A program made the position numbers and the translations under genes. A model generated the notes under the pieces. It saw only the letters and a list, made by a program, of their open reading frames with translations, ran no database searches and was not told the origin of the DNA. Positions 16,736-26,524 of a DNA stretch of 64,000 nucleotides are shown here, one piece after another. The stretch is from the NCBI GenBank assembly GCA_013697915.1, contig JACCVY010000247.1:1-64000 (forward strand). The letters run 5' to 3'. This DNA comes from Blastocatellia bacterium. GTDB taxonomy: Bacteria > Acidobacteriota > Blastocatellia > Pyrinomonadales > Pyrinomonadaceae. The first letter of the stretch is position 1. Each line of letters opens with the position of its first letter.

Positions 16736-19700
16736 ATGTTCCGTCGTCTAAGAACCGTCCGTTCCGGTTTTTCTACCTTCACTTCAAGCCGGCTAAGGAT
16801 TTCGCTGGTTATGGTGTTTTGTTCGTTGGCGCTCGCTTCAGCGGCCAGTTTCGCACCCGCGACATTCAGCGCTGCGCGAGCGGCGTTGGCCTCCCCGAGC
16901 TCGATGATGGCAATCACGCCCAGTAGCGGCAACACGTTAACGGACAGCAGTGGACCGTTGACCTTCACGGGTGGTCCATACTTCGTGGCCAATCCATCGT
17001 CCCAGGTGGATGGCAACCCGACGTGCAATGCGGCGCTGCCCTGTGATGAGTACACTTTTAACGTTTCTGTTAGTGACGCCACCTCGCGGAATAAATATGT
17101 GCGCATTGAAGTCAACTGGCCGGTGGTGGGCGAAGCACAGTTTGACCTATATGTTTTCGACGGTTCGACCGCTTCTGGAAAGCTGATTGCGAAATCGCTT
17201 GGCGATCAAACTTATGTCGCGCCCGATGTCGCATTGATTCCGGCAGTACCGGCGACTAATGGAATTTATACGCTTCGTCTCGTTCCTTTCCTTCCGTTTG
17301 GTCAGAGTATTACTGGAACGATTAACCTGGTCGATATTCCCACCGCCGCGCCGGCAGATCCCGGCGTCGCGCCCAGTTTCTCGAACCATGTCTCTCCGGG
17401 CAGTATGGGAAACAATGCCGGCGAGCCGTCGATCGGCATTGACTGGGCGCCCAAGGTTGCAAGTCTTAGAAACGACGCCAACAAAACAAATACCGGCGGT
17501 GTGGCGTTCTTTCAATCAGGGCGTAACACGTTACGGGTAAGCTTCGACGATCGCACCACTCCGTCGAACGCACTATGGGAAGATAAATCCGCTACAACGG
17601 TGCAGCAGTTTGTGCTTTCCGATCCGATTGGTTTCGTTGATCGGCAAACAGGGCGTGTGTTCTCGCTTGATTTGCTCGGCGGCGAAGGAAACAGCCTGGC
17701 TGCATTTTCCGATGACGATGGCAACTCGTGGACACCGATGCAGGGTGGTGGCGCCCCTGCCGGTCCAGATCACGAAACACTTGGTGGCGGGCCTTTCAAT
17801 AATGCGGCAGTGCCGGCGCCGCCTCCGCATCCTTTATATCCAAACGCCATTTACTACTGCTCACAAAACATTGCCGGCGGCGCCGAATGCTCGCGCAGTG
17901 ACGATGGCGGTCTAACATTTGGTCCAGGTGTCGACATCTTCACTCCGACGCAATGCTACGGCGGAATTCATGGCCACGTTAAAGTTGCACCGGACGGGAC
18001 GGTATATGTGCCTAACTCGTCATGCACGTCTGGGAACGGCGGCAGCCAGGGCATGGCAGTTTCGCGCGACAACGGTTTAACCTGGCACGACTCAACCGTG
18101 CCGACGAGTACGGGTAGCGGCGACCCTTCTGTCGGTATTGACGCAGATAACAATGTATTCATCGGTTACGTAAACGCGGACGGCCGACCTCACGTCGCGG
18201 TCACGTCGGATCACGGTACCACATGGTCCAAAGACTACGACGTCGGAGTGCCGGCTGGTTGCAATCCTGCTGCCGATCCTAATCCGGCGTACGCGCCGTG
18301 CCGAATCAAAAGCGCAGTGTTCCCGGTTGTGGTCGCGGGCGATAAGGGCCGCGCGGCCTTCGGCTTTGTTGGTACCACCAGCGGCGGAAACTACCAGGAT
18401 GAAGCGTCGTTTCAGGGTACCTGGTATTTTTACGTGGCGACGACTTTTGACGGGGGAAATACCTGGTCCACCGTTAACGCGACTCCGGGCGATCCGGTAC
18501 AGAAGGGATCGATCTGCCTTGGCGGCCTAACCTGTGGCACTGACCGAAATCTGCTCGACTTCAACGATATGTCCATTGACAGGGAAGGTCGCGTGTTGGC
18601 GGCGTATGCTGACGGCTGCGTTGCGTCTGCTGGATGCGTCGCGCCAAATTACTCGGGTCGCTCAAAGAAGGCGGCGATTGTTCGTCAGTCGGACGGCCGG
18701 CGAATGTTTGCCGCGTTCGATGCGAGCGGCACCCCGACACCCACCCCAACTCCGACGCCTACGACTGACAATCCCTGCTATACGCCGGGACCGGTAGTTG
18801 TTAGCGACGGCGCCACGAATGATGCCAGTGACGCGCTCTCGATTCATGACATCATCAGCACTTCAGTCGCTTATCCCTTTGTCAGCGACAGCGCGCCTGA
18901 CCAGCTTGTTTTCACGATCAAGGTCGGCTCACTCACGGCTTTAACGCCGGGCAGTTTCTACTACTCGTCGTTCACAGTTGATGGTGCGCCTGCAGCTGCT
19001 GGAAAAGTTTACGGCGTGCGAATGGTGGTTGACGCAGCGGGCGCAGCTACTTTTGAAAGCTACCTTGCCGGTGCGTCCAATGGTGGAACTGTCGACGGCC
19101 GTTTTGTAACCGCGTCTCTTCCCGCCGAAGCGGGCAGCGCTTACAACGCAAACGGAACAATTACCATCATCGTCAAACCCAGCAACGTCGGCGTGAATGG
19201 CAGCGGCCATAGTTTGACGAACTGGAACGGCGCGGTGGCTGCAACCGCAGCGGGTGTTATTACCGGAATCCTGGATGCAATGCCATCGGGCAGCTCGACG
19301 GCAACTATCACCCGCGGCGGCAACAGCTTCCCGGTGAACAGCAACCAGACTTGCAAAGTCGGCGGCACGCCGACGCCCACACCGACACCAACGGCAACAC
19401 CAACGCCGACGGTTTCGCCAACTCCAACAGCAACACCGACGCCCGGGGCCGGTGGACCAAGCTACATCAATTACTATCCGCCCTCTGGAGTCGCTGAAGA
19501 TTTTGGCGAACCATCAATCGGCGCGAATTGGAAGTCCGGAAAAATAATGTTCTTCGGCGGCTTCTCGCCTTACGCGTTGCGCGTGGGCTTTAACGACGCC
19601 ACCACGCCGGCAACGGTTACCTGGGACCAGACTAACTTGCTGGTGGCAGCAACACCGCGAGCTTTTGGCGATCCCATTTTGTTTACAGACCGCGGCACGG

Positions 19701-22700
19701 GTCGCACCTTTGTATCCCAATTGTTTGGTCTGACGCCATTCAACGGCATGGACTTTACGGATGACGACGGCGCCACCTATCTGCCCAGCCAGGGTTCCGG
19801 CATTGGCAGCGGCATTGACCACCAGACGATTGGCGGTGGTCCATTCCACGCGCCAATTCCAACCGGCGCAGCCTATCCGCACTCGGTGTACTACTGCGCT
19901 CAGGAAGGCCTGAACAGTAATGGCACGGGCATCGCAAACTGCGCGCTCAGCATTGACGGTGGCGTGACTTTTGGACCAGCAGTTCCAGTCTATGCTCTTT
20001 CAGTTAACGGTTGCTTCCCATTGCACGGCCACATGAAGGTTGGGCCAGACGGCACTACTTATTTGCCAAACCGCAAATGCGGGGCGGGCGCCGGACTTGT
20101 GCTAACTGAAGATAATGGTGTGACGTGGTCAGCCCGGACAGTGCCGAATTCGACCGTCGGCGACAGCGATGCCTCACTGGGCATTGCTACTGATGGCACG
20201 CTGTTTCTGGGTTACGAAGGAGCGGATGGCCATGCCTACATCGCGGTATCGCGTGACAAGGGAACGACCTGGACCAATCCTACAGACGTTGGGACGCAAC
20301 TAGGATTGCAGAACGCAATCTTCCCGGCGGTTGTCGCGGGCGACGGCGGCCCGAACGCGCGCGCGGCGTTTGCCTTCTACGGCAGCACCAGTCCGGGCGA
20401 TCAGGACGATCCCGCATATCGCGGCGATTGGTACCTGTTCATCTCTTCCACCTTTGACGGCGGTCAGACATGGACCACCGTGAACGCCACGCCTGGCGAT
20501 CCGATCCAACGGGATGGCATTTGCACGCGTGGATTCCAGGGCTGCACAGTGCCACGCAACCTACTCGACTTCTTCGACGCCACAGTCGACAAGGAAGGCC
20601 GCGTCGTTGTTGGTTACCAGGATGGCTGCATGGGCGCATGCGTTCAGGCAGGTCCAAACTCAAACACCAAGAAGGGCGTGATCGCGCGCCAAAGCGGCGG
20701 CAAGCGCATGCTGGCGGCATTCGATTCCGGCAATCCCACGCCAACGCCTACGCCGACACCGTCACCAACGGCGACGCCAACCCCGACGCCCGGTCCCATC
20801 ACGCCGATCTACCAAAAGGGCGGCATGACCTTTAGTCCAAACGTCGCCTTGCGCGCGTCCGTAACTGGACGCGACGGTGAACCAAGCTTGCGCGTTGATA
20901 GATTCGGCAATGCTTACGTGGCGGGCATCCGCGGCGTGCCGGCGGGCGTAGACCTTTGGTACCTGGATCTAAATCCCAGCAGCACAACCTACGATCCGTT
21001 TATGCGTAATCCGATTTATCGAGGACAACCGGATCAGTTCTCACCTGATGAATCATTCGAGTTGGGCGCAGACGGCGGTGGGGACGTGGACCTGGCAGTC
21101 GGCTTTGATGAATCGACTCCGGGCAATCCACCCTACCTGGCATTTAGCAGTCTGGCGGCCGCAAATATTTCGTCGGCACGCTCGACTGACAGGGGTGCAA
21201 CTTTCACGAAGAACCCTGCCGGCAACGTAACCGGTGGTCTACCAGGAGACGACCGCCAGTGGATGGAATTCCTGGGTAAGGATTCCGTCTATCTGATTTA
21301 TCGCACTCTGGATCCGGCAATCGCATTTGTGCAGCGCTCAAATGACGGTGGCTTGACTTATGGACCAGCGCGCGAAGTGGGCACAATCGGACAGGTTGGC
21401 GGCGTCACCGTTGACCAAAACGACGGCACTGTTTACCTCAGCGGCTCGAATGGCGTAGTGGCGGTGGGTACGCCGGCGTCGCCTGGAGCAGAACCGTTAA
21501 CTTACACAATTCACACCGTTGCCCCCGGCAACGCACACATCTTCTTCACGGTGAAAGCCGCGAAGGACGGCACCGTTTATGTTTGCTACTCCGACGGCAC
21601 CGGTGTGTTCATCAAATATTCGAGGGACAAAGGGAACAACTGGAGCCCTGCAGTGAGAGTTAGTGATGGACCAGAAACAGCAACCAGTATTCTGCCCTGG
21701 ATGGAAACAGGATCAACGCCCGGATCCATCGGCGTGGTCTGGTATGGCAGCACAGCGAGTTCGAACAACGACAATGCAAACTGGAAGGTATTCTTCGCGC
21801 AGAGCTTGAACGCGACAGATGCGAACCCAGTGTTCCGCCAGGTTGAACTAAGCGATCACTTCATTCACGGCAGTAATATTTCCGAGTCGGGCTTGCCGGT
21901 TATCCCGGGCGCCGCGCCCAACCGTAACCTGCTCGACTACTTCCAGATTGGATTTGATCCAACCGGCGCCGCGGTGGTCGCCTACACGGACGATCACAAC
22001 GACGCTGACGGAAATACCTACGTGGCCCGTCAAATCAGTGGACCAGGCGTTAAGGGCACGGACATTCCAGCGCCGGCCGAAGGCAGCGCCTTGCCGCCGC
22101 GAGTAACCAGACCAGCAAATAGCCCACAGGTGATCGACTATGCCCAGGACGCGAAGACAGGCTTGTTAACCGTTCTGCCGGTGAACGATCCGTTGGATAT
22201 TCTTTCGGTCAAGTACTCGACTGAACCGGGGGCGAATGGACCAGTGCTGGTCACGACGATGAAAGTCTCTGACCTGTCCACGGTCCTGCCGCTGTCGAAT
22301 TGGCGCATGAGTTTCACCGCCAACGCGCCTGATTCGCGGATGAGTCCAACCGGAGACTACACATTCGGACTTTCGGATCGCGGCGATCAGTTCTTCCTGC
22401 GTGCAACGACGGACGCGACTGGCGCTCGCACTTACACCTACGGCACCGCGGTCAGAGAACATCAACACCGAGGCTTGATTGCCTATACCGATCGCGGCGC
22501 CGCGGACAGCGGTTCATTCGATTCGGCGACAAACACAATCACGGTCAAGGTGTCGCTCAGTAAACTGAATGCTTCGCTGGCAGCAGGACGCGCTCCGCTC
22601 GGTTCAGGTTCGATCCTGGTGGGGCTGCGCGGCAACGCCTATACGACCGGCGACGATAATCCTGCTGATAGAAACGATCGTGCTAAGTCGGACGTTACGC

Positions 22701-24079
22701 GCGGTGGCACGCAGTATGCGATTAACAGTCCGCCGACTACGGTGCTGACTGCCAACCCAACTTCAGGAGCGCCGCCTTTGCTCGTTAGTTTCGATGGCTC
22801 AGGCTCGACAGATCCTGATCCGGGCGACACGCTAACTTACACGTTTAATTTCGGGGATGGTTCAGCGCCGGTTACGCAAGCAAGCGCTAACATCACACAT
22901 ACTTACAACCAACTCGGGAAGTACACTGCGAGTTTGACTGTCAAAGACTCGAGCGGATTCACGGGCAACACCGCTACGGTTGAAATCAATGTCACCAACC
23001 GTCCGCCAACCGCGGCCTTGAGCGCAACGCCAACCAGTGGTTACGCTCCGCTGCCAGTGAACTTTGATGGATCTGCTTCCAGCGATCCGGACCCCGGAGA
23101 CTCAGTCGCGTCGTACACATTTGATTTCGGTGACGGCGCCGTAGTCACTCAGTCGGGCGCGAAGATTGCGCACACTTACAACGCCGGAGGTATCTACACC
23201 GCGAAACTTACGGTAGCGGATACGCACGGCAGCACCAGCACTAACACGGCGCAGGTGCAGATCACCGTTAACAACCGGCCGACAACCGACTGCATGGAAG
23301 AGGATGACGCGCGCATCACGTATTCCGACGGCTGGCACAATGGCACTTCGACCAGCGCCAGCGCCGGACACTTCCGTTGGCACCAGGGCAAGTCACCGAG
23401 CCATACGGCTGGAGTTGACTTCAGTGTTCCAGCCAATGGCACCGGCGTGTTTGGTTACCGTTACGCCAAGAGCACGAAGGGCGGAACGGCTGAAGTGTTC
23501 ATCGATGGTGTCTCGCGCGGCACGATCAACTACAAGGGTAGCGCGGGTTCAGACAAGTCGCCTGAGTTCGGAGGTGGAGGCGTGGCCTATGAAGCGCGTT
23601 ACGACGGACTCGCGGCGGGTTCGCACCGCTTCGAGCTGCGTAACATGGCGGACAGTGTGTTCATCGACGGCTTCTGCCTGACTGTTACGGTGGCGCCCCA
23701 GGTTGTCACCAATTCAGGAAGCTCGGGCGGCGGCGCCACTACGCAGAGCACCTTTACCGGTGCGCCTGCTGCCGGGCCCGGACAAAGCACAAGCAACGAC
23801 TCATTTGTAAACGCTGGTCAGGAGTCGAAGAGTAATGTCACGCTCGGAACAGATGCGCGCGCGCTGTCGATAGTGGCAGAAACAAATGGAGACCTTCCGG
23901 TGAAGTTGGCGCTGGTGAGTCCAACTGGCCTGACACTGCAAATCGTAGATGCGGTGAATGGGGTTGCTGTACTTACCACGCCGGTGACGCAAGGCGGCAT
24001 CTACACCGTCAAGGTGATCAACGTCAATCTGGGACCGGTCCAGGTTTGGACGGTGGCTACACCAACAGTTGCCAGGTAA
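16736..24079 (+). CDS. Giant secreted Asp-box (BNR) / PKD multidomain protein
   Basis: A 2447-residue exported protein. Order: signal region (1-50); N-terminal beta domain (about 70-205); Asp-box module 1 (about 220-660); Pro-Thr linker (about 665-677); a beta domain (about 680-875); a longer Pro-Thr linker (about 877-902); Asp-box module 2 (about 905-1330); linker (about 1332-1354); Asp-box module 3 (about 1356-1780); a beta domain (1800-1998); two PKD domains (about 1999-2181, FNFGDGS and FDFGDGA); a jelly-roll-like domain (2185-2318); and a terminal beta domain. Asp boxes such as SDDGGLTFGPG and TFDGGNTWSTV recur about thirteen times. Modules 1 and 2 are duplicates, sharing VNATPGDP and NLLDF blocks. 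No sialidase FRIP motif is seen, so enzymatic activity is not implied; adhesion or polymer binding is likelier. AGGAGG at 16725-16730 fixes the start. Confidence 0.9.
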   Translation: MFRRLRTVRSGFSTFTSSRLRISLVMVFCSLALASAASFAPATFSAARAALASPSSMMAITPSSGNTLTDSSGPLTFTGGPYFVANPSSQVDGNPTCNAALPCDEYTFNVSVSDATSRNKYVRIEVNWPVVGEAQFDLYVFDGSTASGKLIAKSLGDQTYVAPDVALIPAVPATNGIYTLRLVPFLPFGQSITGTINLVDIPTAAPADPGVAPSFSNHVSPGSMGNNAGEPSIGIDWAPKVASLRNDANKTNTGGVAFFQSGRNTLRVSFDDRTTPSNALWEDKSATTVQQFVLSDPIGFVDRQTGRVFSLDLLGGEGNSLAAFSDDDGNSWTPMQGGGAPAGPDHETLGGGPFNNAAVPAPPPHPLYPNAIYYCSQNIAGGAECSRSDDGGLTFGPGVDIFTPTQCYGGIHGHVKVAPDGTVYVPNSSCTSGNGGSQGMAVSRDNGLTWHDSTVPTSTGSGDPSVGIDADNNVFIGYVNADGRPHVAVTSDHGTTWSKDYDVGVPAGCNPAADPNPAYAPCRIKSAVFPVVVAGDKGRAAFGFVGTTSGGNYQDEASFQGTWYFYVATTFDGGNTWSTVNATPGDPVQKGSICLGGLTCGTDRNLLDFNDMSIDREGRVLAAYADGCVASAGCVAPNYSGRSKKAAIVRQSDGRRMFAAFDASGTPTPTPTPTPTTDNPCYTPGPVVVSDGATNDASDALSIHDIISTSVAYPFVSDSAPDQLVFTIKVGSLTALTPGSFYYSSFTVDGAPAAAGKVYGVRMVVDAAGAATFESYLAGASNGGTVDGRFVTASLPAEAGSAYNANGTITIIVKPSNVGVNGSGHSLTNWNGAVAATAAGVITGILDAMPSGSSTATITRGGNSFPVNSNQTCKVGGTPTPTPTPTATPTPTVSPTPTATPTPGAGGPSYINYYPPSGVAEDFGEPSIGANWKSGKIMFFGGFSPYALRVGFNDATTPATVTWDQTNLLVAATPRAFGDPILFTDRGTGRTFVSQLFGLTPFNGMDFTDDDGATYLPSQGSGIGSGIDHQTIGGGPFHAPIPTGAAYPHSVYYCAQEGLNSNGTGIANCALSIDGGVTFGPAVPVYALSVNGCFPLHGHMKVGPDGTTYLPNRKCGAGAGLVLTEDNGVTWSARTVPNSTVGDSDASLGIATDGTLFLGYEGADGHAYIAVSRDKGTTWTNPTDVGTQLGLQNAIFPAVVAGDGGPNARAAFAFYGSTSPGDQDDPAYRGDWYLFISSTFDGGQTWTTVNATPGDPIQRDGICTRGFQGCTVPRNLLDFFDATVDKEGRVVVGYQDGCMGACVQAGPNSNTKKGVIARQSGGKRMLAAFDSGNPTPTPTPTPSPTATPTPTPGPITPIYQKGGMTFSPNVALRASVTGRDGEPSLRVDRFGNAYVAGIRGVPAGVDLWYLDLNPSSTTYDPFMRNPIYRGQPDQFSPDESFELGADGGGDVDLAVGFDESTPGNPPYLAFSSLAAANISSARSTDRGATFTKNPAGNVTGGLPGDDRQWMEFLGKDSVYLIYRTLDPAIAFVQRSNDGGLTYGPAREVGTIGQVGGVTVDQNDGTVYLSGSNGVVAVGTPASPGAEPLTYTIHTVAPGNAHIFFTVKAAKDGTVYVCYSDGTGVFIKYSRDKGNNWSPAVRVSDGPETATSILPWMETGSTPGSIGVVWYGSTASSNNDNANWKVFFAQSLNATDANPVFRQVELSDHFIHGSNISESGLPVIPGAAPNRNLLDYFQIGFDPTGAAVVAYTDDHNDADGNTYVARQISGPGVKGTDIPAPAEGSALPPRVTRPANSPQVIDYAQDAKTGLLTVLPVNDPLDILSVKYSTEPGANGPVLVTTMKVSDLSTVLPLSNWRMSFTANAPDSRMSPTGDYTFGLSDRGDQFFLRATTDATGARTYTYGTAVREHQHRGLIAYTDRGAADSGSFDSATNTITVKVSLSKLNASLAAGRAPLGSGSILVGLRGNAYTTGDDNPADRNDRAKSDVTRGGTQYAINSPPTTVLTANPTSGAPPLLVSFDGSGSTDPDPGDTLTYTFNFGDGSAPVTQASANITHTYNQLGKYTASLTVKDSSGFTGNTATVEINVTNRPPTAALSATPTSGYAPLPVNFDGSASSDPDPGDSVASYTFDFGDGAVVTQSGAKIAHTYNAGGIYTAKLTVADTHGSTSTNTAQVQITVNNRPTTDCMEEDDARITYSDGWHNGTSTSASAGHFRWHQGKSPSHTAGVDFSVPANGTGVFGYRYAKSTKGGTAEVFIDGVSRGTINYKGSAGSDKSPEFGGGGVAYEARYDGLAAGSHRFELRNMADSVFIDGFCLTVTVAPQVVTNSGSSGGGATTQSTFTGAPAAGPGQSTSNDSFVNAGQESKSNVTLGTDARALSIVAETNGDLPVKLALVSPTGLTLQIVDAVNGVAVLTTPVTQGGIYTVKVINVNLGPVQVWTVATPTVAR

Positions 24080-24084
24080 CAATT

Positions 24085-24151
24085 GGCGGGATTCGTCCCG
24101 CCTGGCTTACTGGCATAACGGGGGCGGACCTGGTATCCGCCCCCTTTTTTT
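24085..24151 (+). terminator. Hairpin plus strong rho-independent terminator
   Basis: First GGCGGGA-TTCG-TCCCGCC (24085-24102), a stem with a UUCG loop. Then GGGGGCGGA (24120-24128) pairs with TCCGCCCCC (24136-24144), followed by a run of Ts. It closes the giant gene. Confidence 0.9.
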
Positions 24152-24229
24152 CTGCCGATTGCGGCTGTGCCGGTCGTTCACTTCGTTTGCTCTTCCTAAC
24201 CTCACGCCTTATAAATATTGTTCCAACTC

Positions 24230-24775
24230 ATGGATCCGATGACTTCAGCAGTGGCCGTTCTGACGGCAATGATTACGCCGGCGGTTTTGATTTCCGCGTG
24301 CGGCAGTATGATTCTTTCCACTTCGTCCCGGCTGGGGCGGGTGGTCGATCGGGTGCGCGCGCTTTCGGACAAGCTAAACGAACTTTTCGGCAAGGATGCG
24401 GATGAAACCAAAGATCGCCAGGCAATTATTTTCGCGCAACTCGACAAGCTCACCAGCCGCGCTCGCATCCTGCAACGCGCGATGGTTACTTTTTATTTAG
24501 CAACGGGAATGTTTGTTGCGACCAGCGTTGCGATTGGCGTTGTAGCCTTCGTGCCAAATAGGCCACGCTACAATATGGTGCCGGTTGTCGTTGGTCTGCT
24601 CGGTGCCTGCTTTCTTTTCTACGGCAGCATGTTATTGATTTTCGAAGCGCGGCTGGCGCTAAGCACGATTCATGCGGAGATGGATTTTATCTGGCGCCAG
24701 ACGACGCGCGCGGCTCCTGCCGAAGTGGTTGGGCAATATAAACCACACTTCGTGCACTTTCGATCGCGCAAATAA
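24230..24775 (+). CDS. DUF2721 membrane protein
   Basis: A 181-residue protein of the DUF2721 family. The N-terminal membrane segment (AVAVLTAMITPAVLISACGSMIL) is followed by a polar helix with the family's SSRLGRVVDRVRAL sequence (about 30-45). Two further membrane segments follow (FYLATGMFVATSVAIGVVAF and VPVVVGLLGACFLFYGSMLL), then a cytosolic tail. Function is unknown for the family. The start is ATG 24230 rather than TTG 24218, because the second gives no better site. Confidence 0.85.
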   Translation: MDPMTSAVAVLTAMITPAVLISACGSMILSTSSRLGRVVDRVRALSDKLNELFGKDADETKDRQAIIFAQLDKLTSRARILQRAMVTFYLATGMFVATSVAIGVVAFVPNRPRYNMVPVVVGLLGACFLFYGSMLLIFEARLALSTIHAEMDFIWRQTTRAAPAEVVGQYKPHFVHFRSRK

Positions 24776-24791
24776 TTTCGGGAAGTGGCAT

Positions 24792-24839
24792 AGACTTCAG
24801 TCTGTGCCTAACTAGGAAACACACAGGCTAAAGCCTGTG
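24792..24839. repeat. Paired hairpins with ACT/AGT and GCT/AGC cores (family D)
   Basis: AGACT-TC-AGTCT (24792-24803) and CACAGGCT-AA-AGCCTGTG (24822-24839). The same two-hairpin layout with different outer stem bases occurs at 32641-32686, so the stems have changed while pairing is kept. Confidence 0.7.
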
Positions 24840-24852
24840 CTACTACAATCGG

Positions 24853-25863
24853 ATGAAACCGTCGTATCTTAATTTGCTTCGGAATGGCGAGCTGGCAATT
24901 CGTGTAGCCGCCCTTGAGTCGCTGCTTGAGCGCTGCACTGTATGCCCGAAAGATTGTCTTAACAACCGTTTGAATAACGAAATTGCGGCTTGCTATTCCG
25001 GCCGGCTGCCTGTCGTTTCTTCTTACACTGCTCACTTTGGCGAAGAGCCGGCGCTGGTCGGCACGCGCGGCGCCGGAAACATTTTTTTCGGGAACTGCAA
25101 TCTGCGCTGCGCCTATTGCCAGAACTACCAAATCTCGCAAACGCACAAAGAACAACTGAAGAACGAAATCAGGCACGAGCGTCTGGCAGACATCATGCTG
25201 GAGCTTCAGGAAAAAGGCTGCCACAACATAAACTTCGTTTCGCCGACTCACTTTGCACCGCAGATGGCGCGCAGCATTCTCATCGCTGCCGAAAAAGGTT
25301 TGCACCTTCCTATTGTTTACAACACAAACGCTTACGATTCCGTTGAAGTATTGCGGCTGCTCGATGGCCTCGTTGATGTCTATCTACCCGATTTGAAATA
25401 CGCGGAAAGCGAAGCGGGGTATCTCTATTCCAAAGTGAGTGGCTACAAAGATCACGCGCGGCGCGCAATCGCGGAAATGTACCGGCAAACTGGCGCTGAG
25501 CTGGTGTTCGATGAAAACGGGTTGTTGCAGCGCGGCCTGATTGTTCGGCTGCTGGTTTTGCCAAACGAAATTGGCGGCATACGCGAGTCGCTGGAATGGA
25601 TTAGAGACGAGCTGAGTCCGCGCGTGGCGATTTCATTGATGGCCCAGTACTACCCGACGCATCAGGCGGCGACTAATAATCGTTTCCTGCTGCTCTCGCG
25701 CCGTGTTTCGGAAACGGAATGGCTGCGCGCGGTTAATCTGCTGGATGAGTTTGGAATAGAAGAAGGCTGGATGCAGGAGTTTGATGGTTCAGCTTTTTAC
25801 TACCGACCGGACTTTGAAAATGCCGAGACACCCTTCAAGGACATTCGGGACTTTAACCGTTGA
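24853..25863 (+). CDS. Radical SAM protein, PflX/COG1313-like
   Basis: A 336-residue radical SAM enzyme with the CX3CX2C cluster motif at C82, C86 and C89 (NCNLRCAYCQNY). Four more N-terminal cysteines (C28, C31, C35, C47; RCTVCPKDCLNN) suggest a second metal or Fe-S site. Overall layout, including SYTAHFGEEPALVG before the cluster and YLPDLKYA and MAQYYPTH later, fits the PflX group, which is related to pyruvate formate-lyase activating enzyme but of unknown substrate. No glycyl radical enzyme gene is next to it. The start is ATG 24853. Confidence 0.88.
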   Translation: MKPSYLNLLRNGELAIRVAALESLLERCTVCPKDCLNNRLNNEIAACYSGRLPVVSSYTAHFGEEPALVGTRGAGNIFFGNCNLRCAYCQNYQISQTHKEQLKNEIRHERLADIMLELQEKGCHNINFVSPTHFAPQMARSILIAAEKGLHLPIVYNTNAYDSVEVLRLLDGLVDVYLPDLKYAESEAGYLYSKVSGYKDHARRAIAEMYRQTGAELVFDENGLLQRGLIVRLLVLPNEIGGIRESLEWIRDELSPRVAISLMAQYYPTHQAATNNRFLLLSRRVSETEWLRAVNLLDEFGIEEGWMQEFDGSAFYYRPDFENAETPFKDIRDFNR

Positions 25864-25878
25864 GATGATCGCGAAGAC

Positions 25879-25908
25879 AGCGGGGGCATGCCCACCTTCC
25901 CCACCTGC
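25879..25908 (+). repeat. REP-like palindromic repeat, family A, copy 4
   Basis: AGCGGGGGCATGCCC, then ACCTTCCCCACCTGCGA; one arm base differs from the copies at 203-235 and 1579-1611. Confidence 0.65.
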
Positions 25909-26023
25909 GAATAGACCGCGCGTCTGGTGGTCGGTCCTGGAAAGCCTCTCAAATCAGATTTAAGAACACGCCTCCCCTAAGCTCGGGGTGAGGGGGCGCG
26001 ACAGCGGCGAAGTTCCTTGGTTT

Positions 26024-26108
26024 GTAAAGCAAACTGTCAGTTTGCGGTGGCTAGTTAGCACTCAACCTGGATGGCTGGCAACCGCCGCAAACTAACAGTT
26101 TGCTTTAC
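26024..26108. repeat. Inverted doublet of CAAACT-NNN-AGTTTG hairpins (family E)
   Basis: Left arm 26024-26050 and right arm 26082-26108 are reverse complements with two mismatches in 27 bases and a 31-base loop. Each arm also contains its own hairpin (CAAACTGTCAGTTTG and CAAACTAACAGTTTG). The right arm includes the stop codon of the DUF427 gene. A half copy lies at 26817-26840. Confidence 0.8.
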
Positions 26109-26389
26109 GATTCTTCAACCGTGACGCCATGCCAGAAGGCAATGCGATCCTTGATCTCGGCAGCGGCAGGTTTTGGATCGGAATAGTACCAGGCGGCGTC
26201 GCCGTTTATCTCGCCGTTAACTACGACATCGTAGTAACTCGCCTCGCCCTTCCAGGGACAGATCGTATGGCTGGTGCTCGGTTGCAGATATTCGTTGTTG
26301 ACCGAATCGCGCGGGAAATAGTGATTGCCTTCAACGACAACCGTGTCGTTGCTTTCCGCGATTACTGCATTGCTCCAGATAGCTCTCAT
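26105..26389 (-). CDS. DUF427 domain protein
   Basis: A 94-residue protein spanning one whole DUF427 domain. It shows AIWSNAVIAESNDTVVVEGNHYF at the start, the conserved TICPWKGEASYYDV centre (about 42-55), and AAWYYSDPKPAAAEIKDRIAFW near the end. The family is small, soluble and of unknown function. It is the last of three minus-strand genes (Asp-box propeller, MoaD/ThiS-like, DUF427) that may be co-transcribed. Its stop codon TAA lies inside the family E repeat arm, so the repeat is inserted exactly at the gene's 3' boundary. Confidence 0.88.
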   Translation of the reverse strand: MRAIWSNAVIAESNDTVVVEGNHYFPRDSVNNEYLQPSTSHTICPWKGEASYYDVVVNGEINGDAAWYYSDPKPAAAEIKDRIAFWHGVTVEES

Positions 26390-26395
26390 AGCCGT

Positions 26396-26524
26396 GAATC
26401 GTTAAATCGTGAATCGTAAATGGTAGGAGCCAATTTCACTCGTTTTCGTGAATTGACTGAGAGTTGTAATTCGCAACCGCTTTTTCTATTTACGATTTAC
26501 TATGCACGATTTACGATTTACGAG
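26396..26524. repeat. AT-rich inverted doublet of ATCGTAAA-type units
   Basis: GAATCGTTAAATCGTGAATC (start 26396) on the left, and on the right (26488-26524) several ATTTACGATTTAC units in the complementary sense, with about 65 bases between. The right half is read as the last codons of the MoaD/ThiS-like gene. Confidence 0.6.

Noticed and set aside
20731-20795. ACGCCAACG-type tandem repeats as a microsatellite or CRISPR-like array
   Set aside because: They encode the Pro-Thr linker in frame; the unit is six bases, with no spacers.
16736-24079. Calling the giant protein a sialidase
   Set aside because: Asp boxes occur in many propellers; the catalytic FRIP, Tyr and Glu set is not visible.
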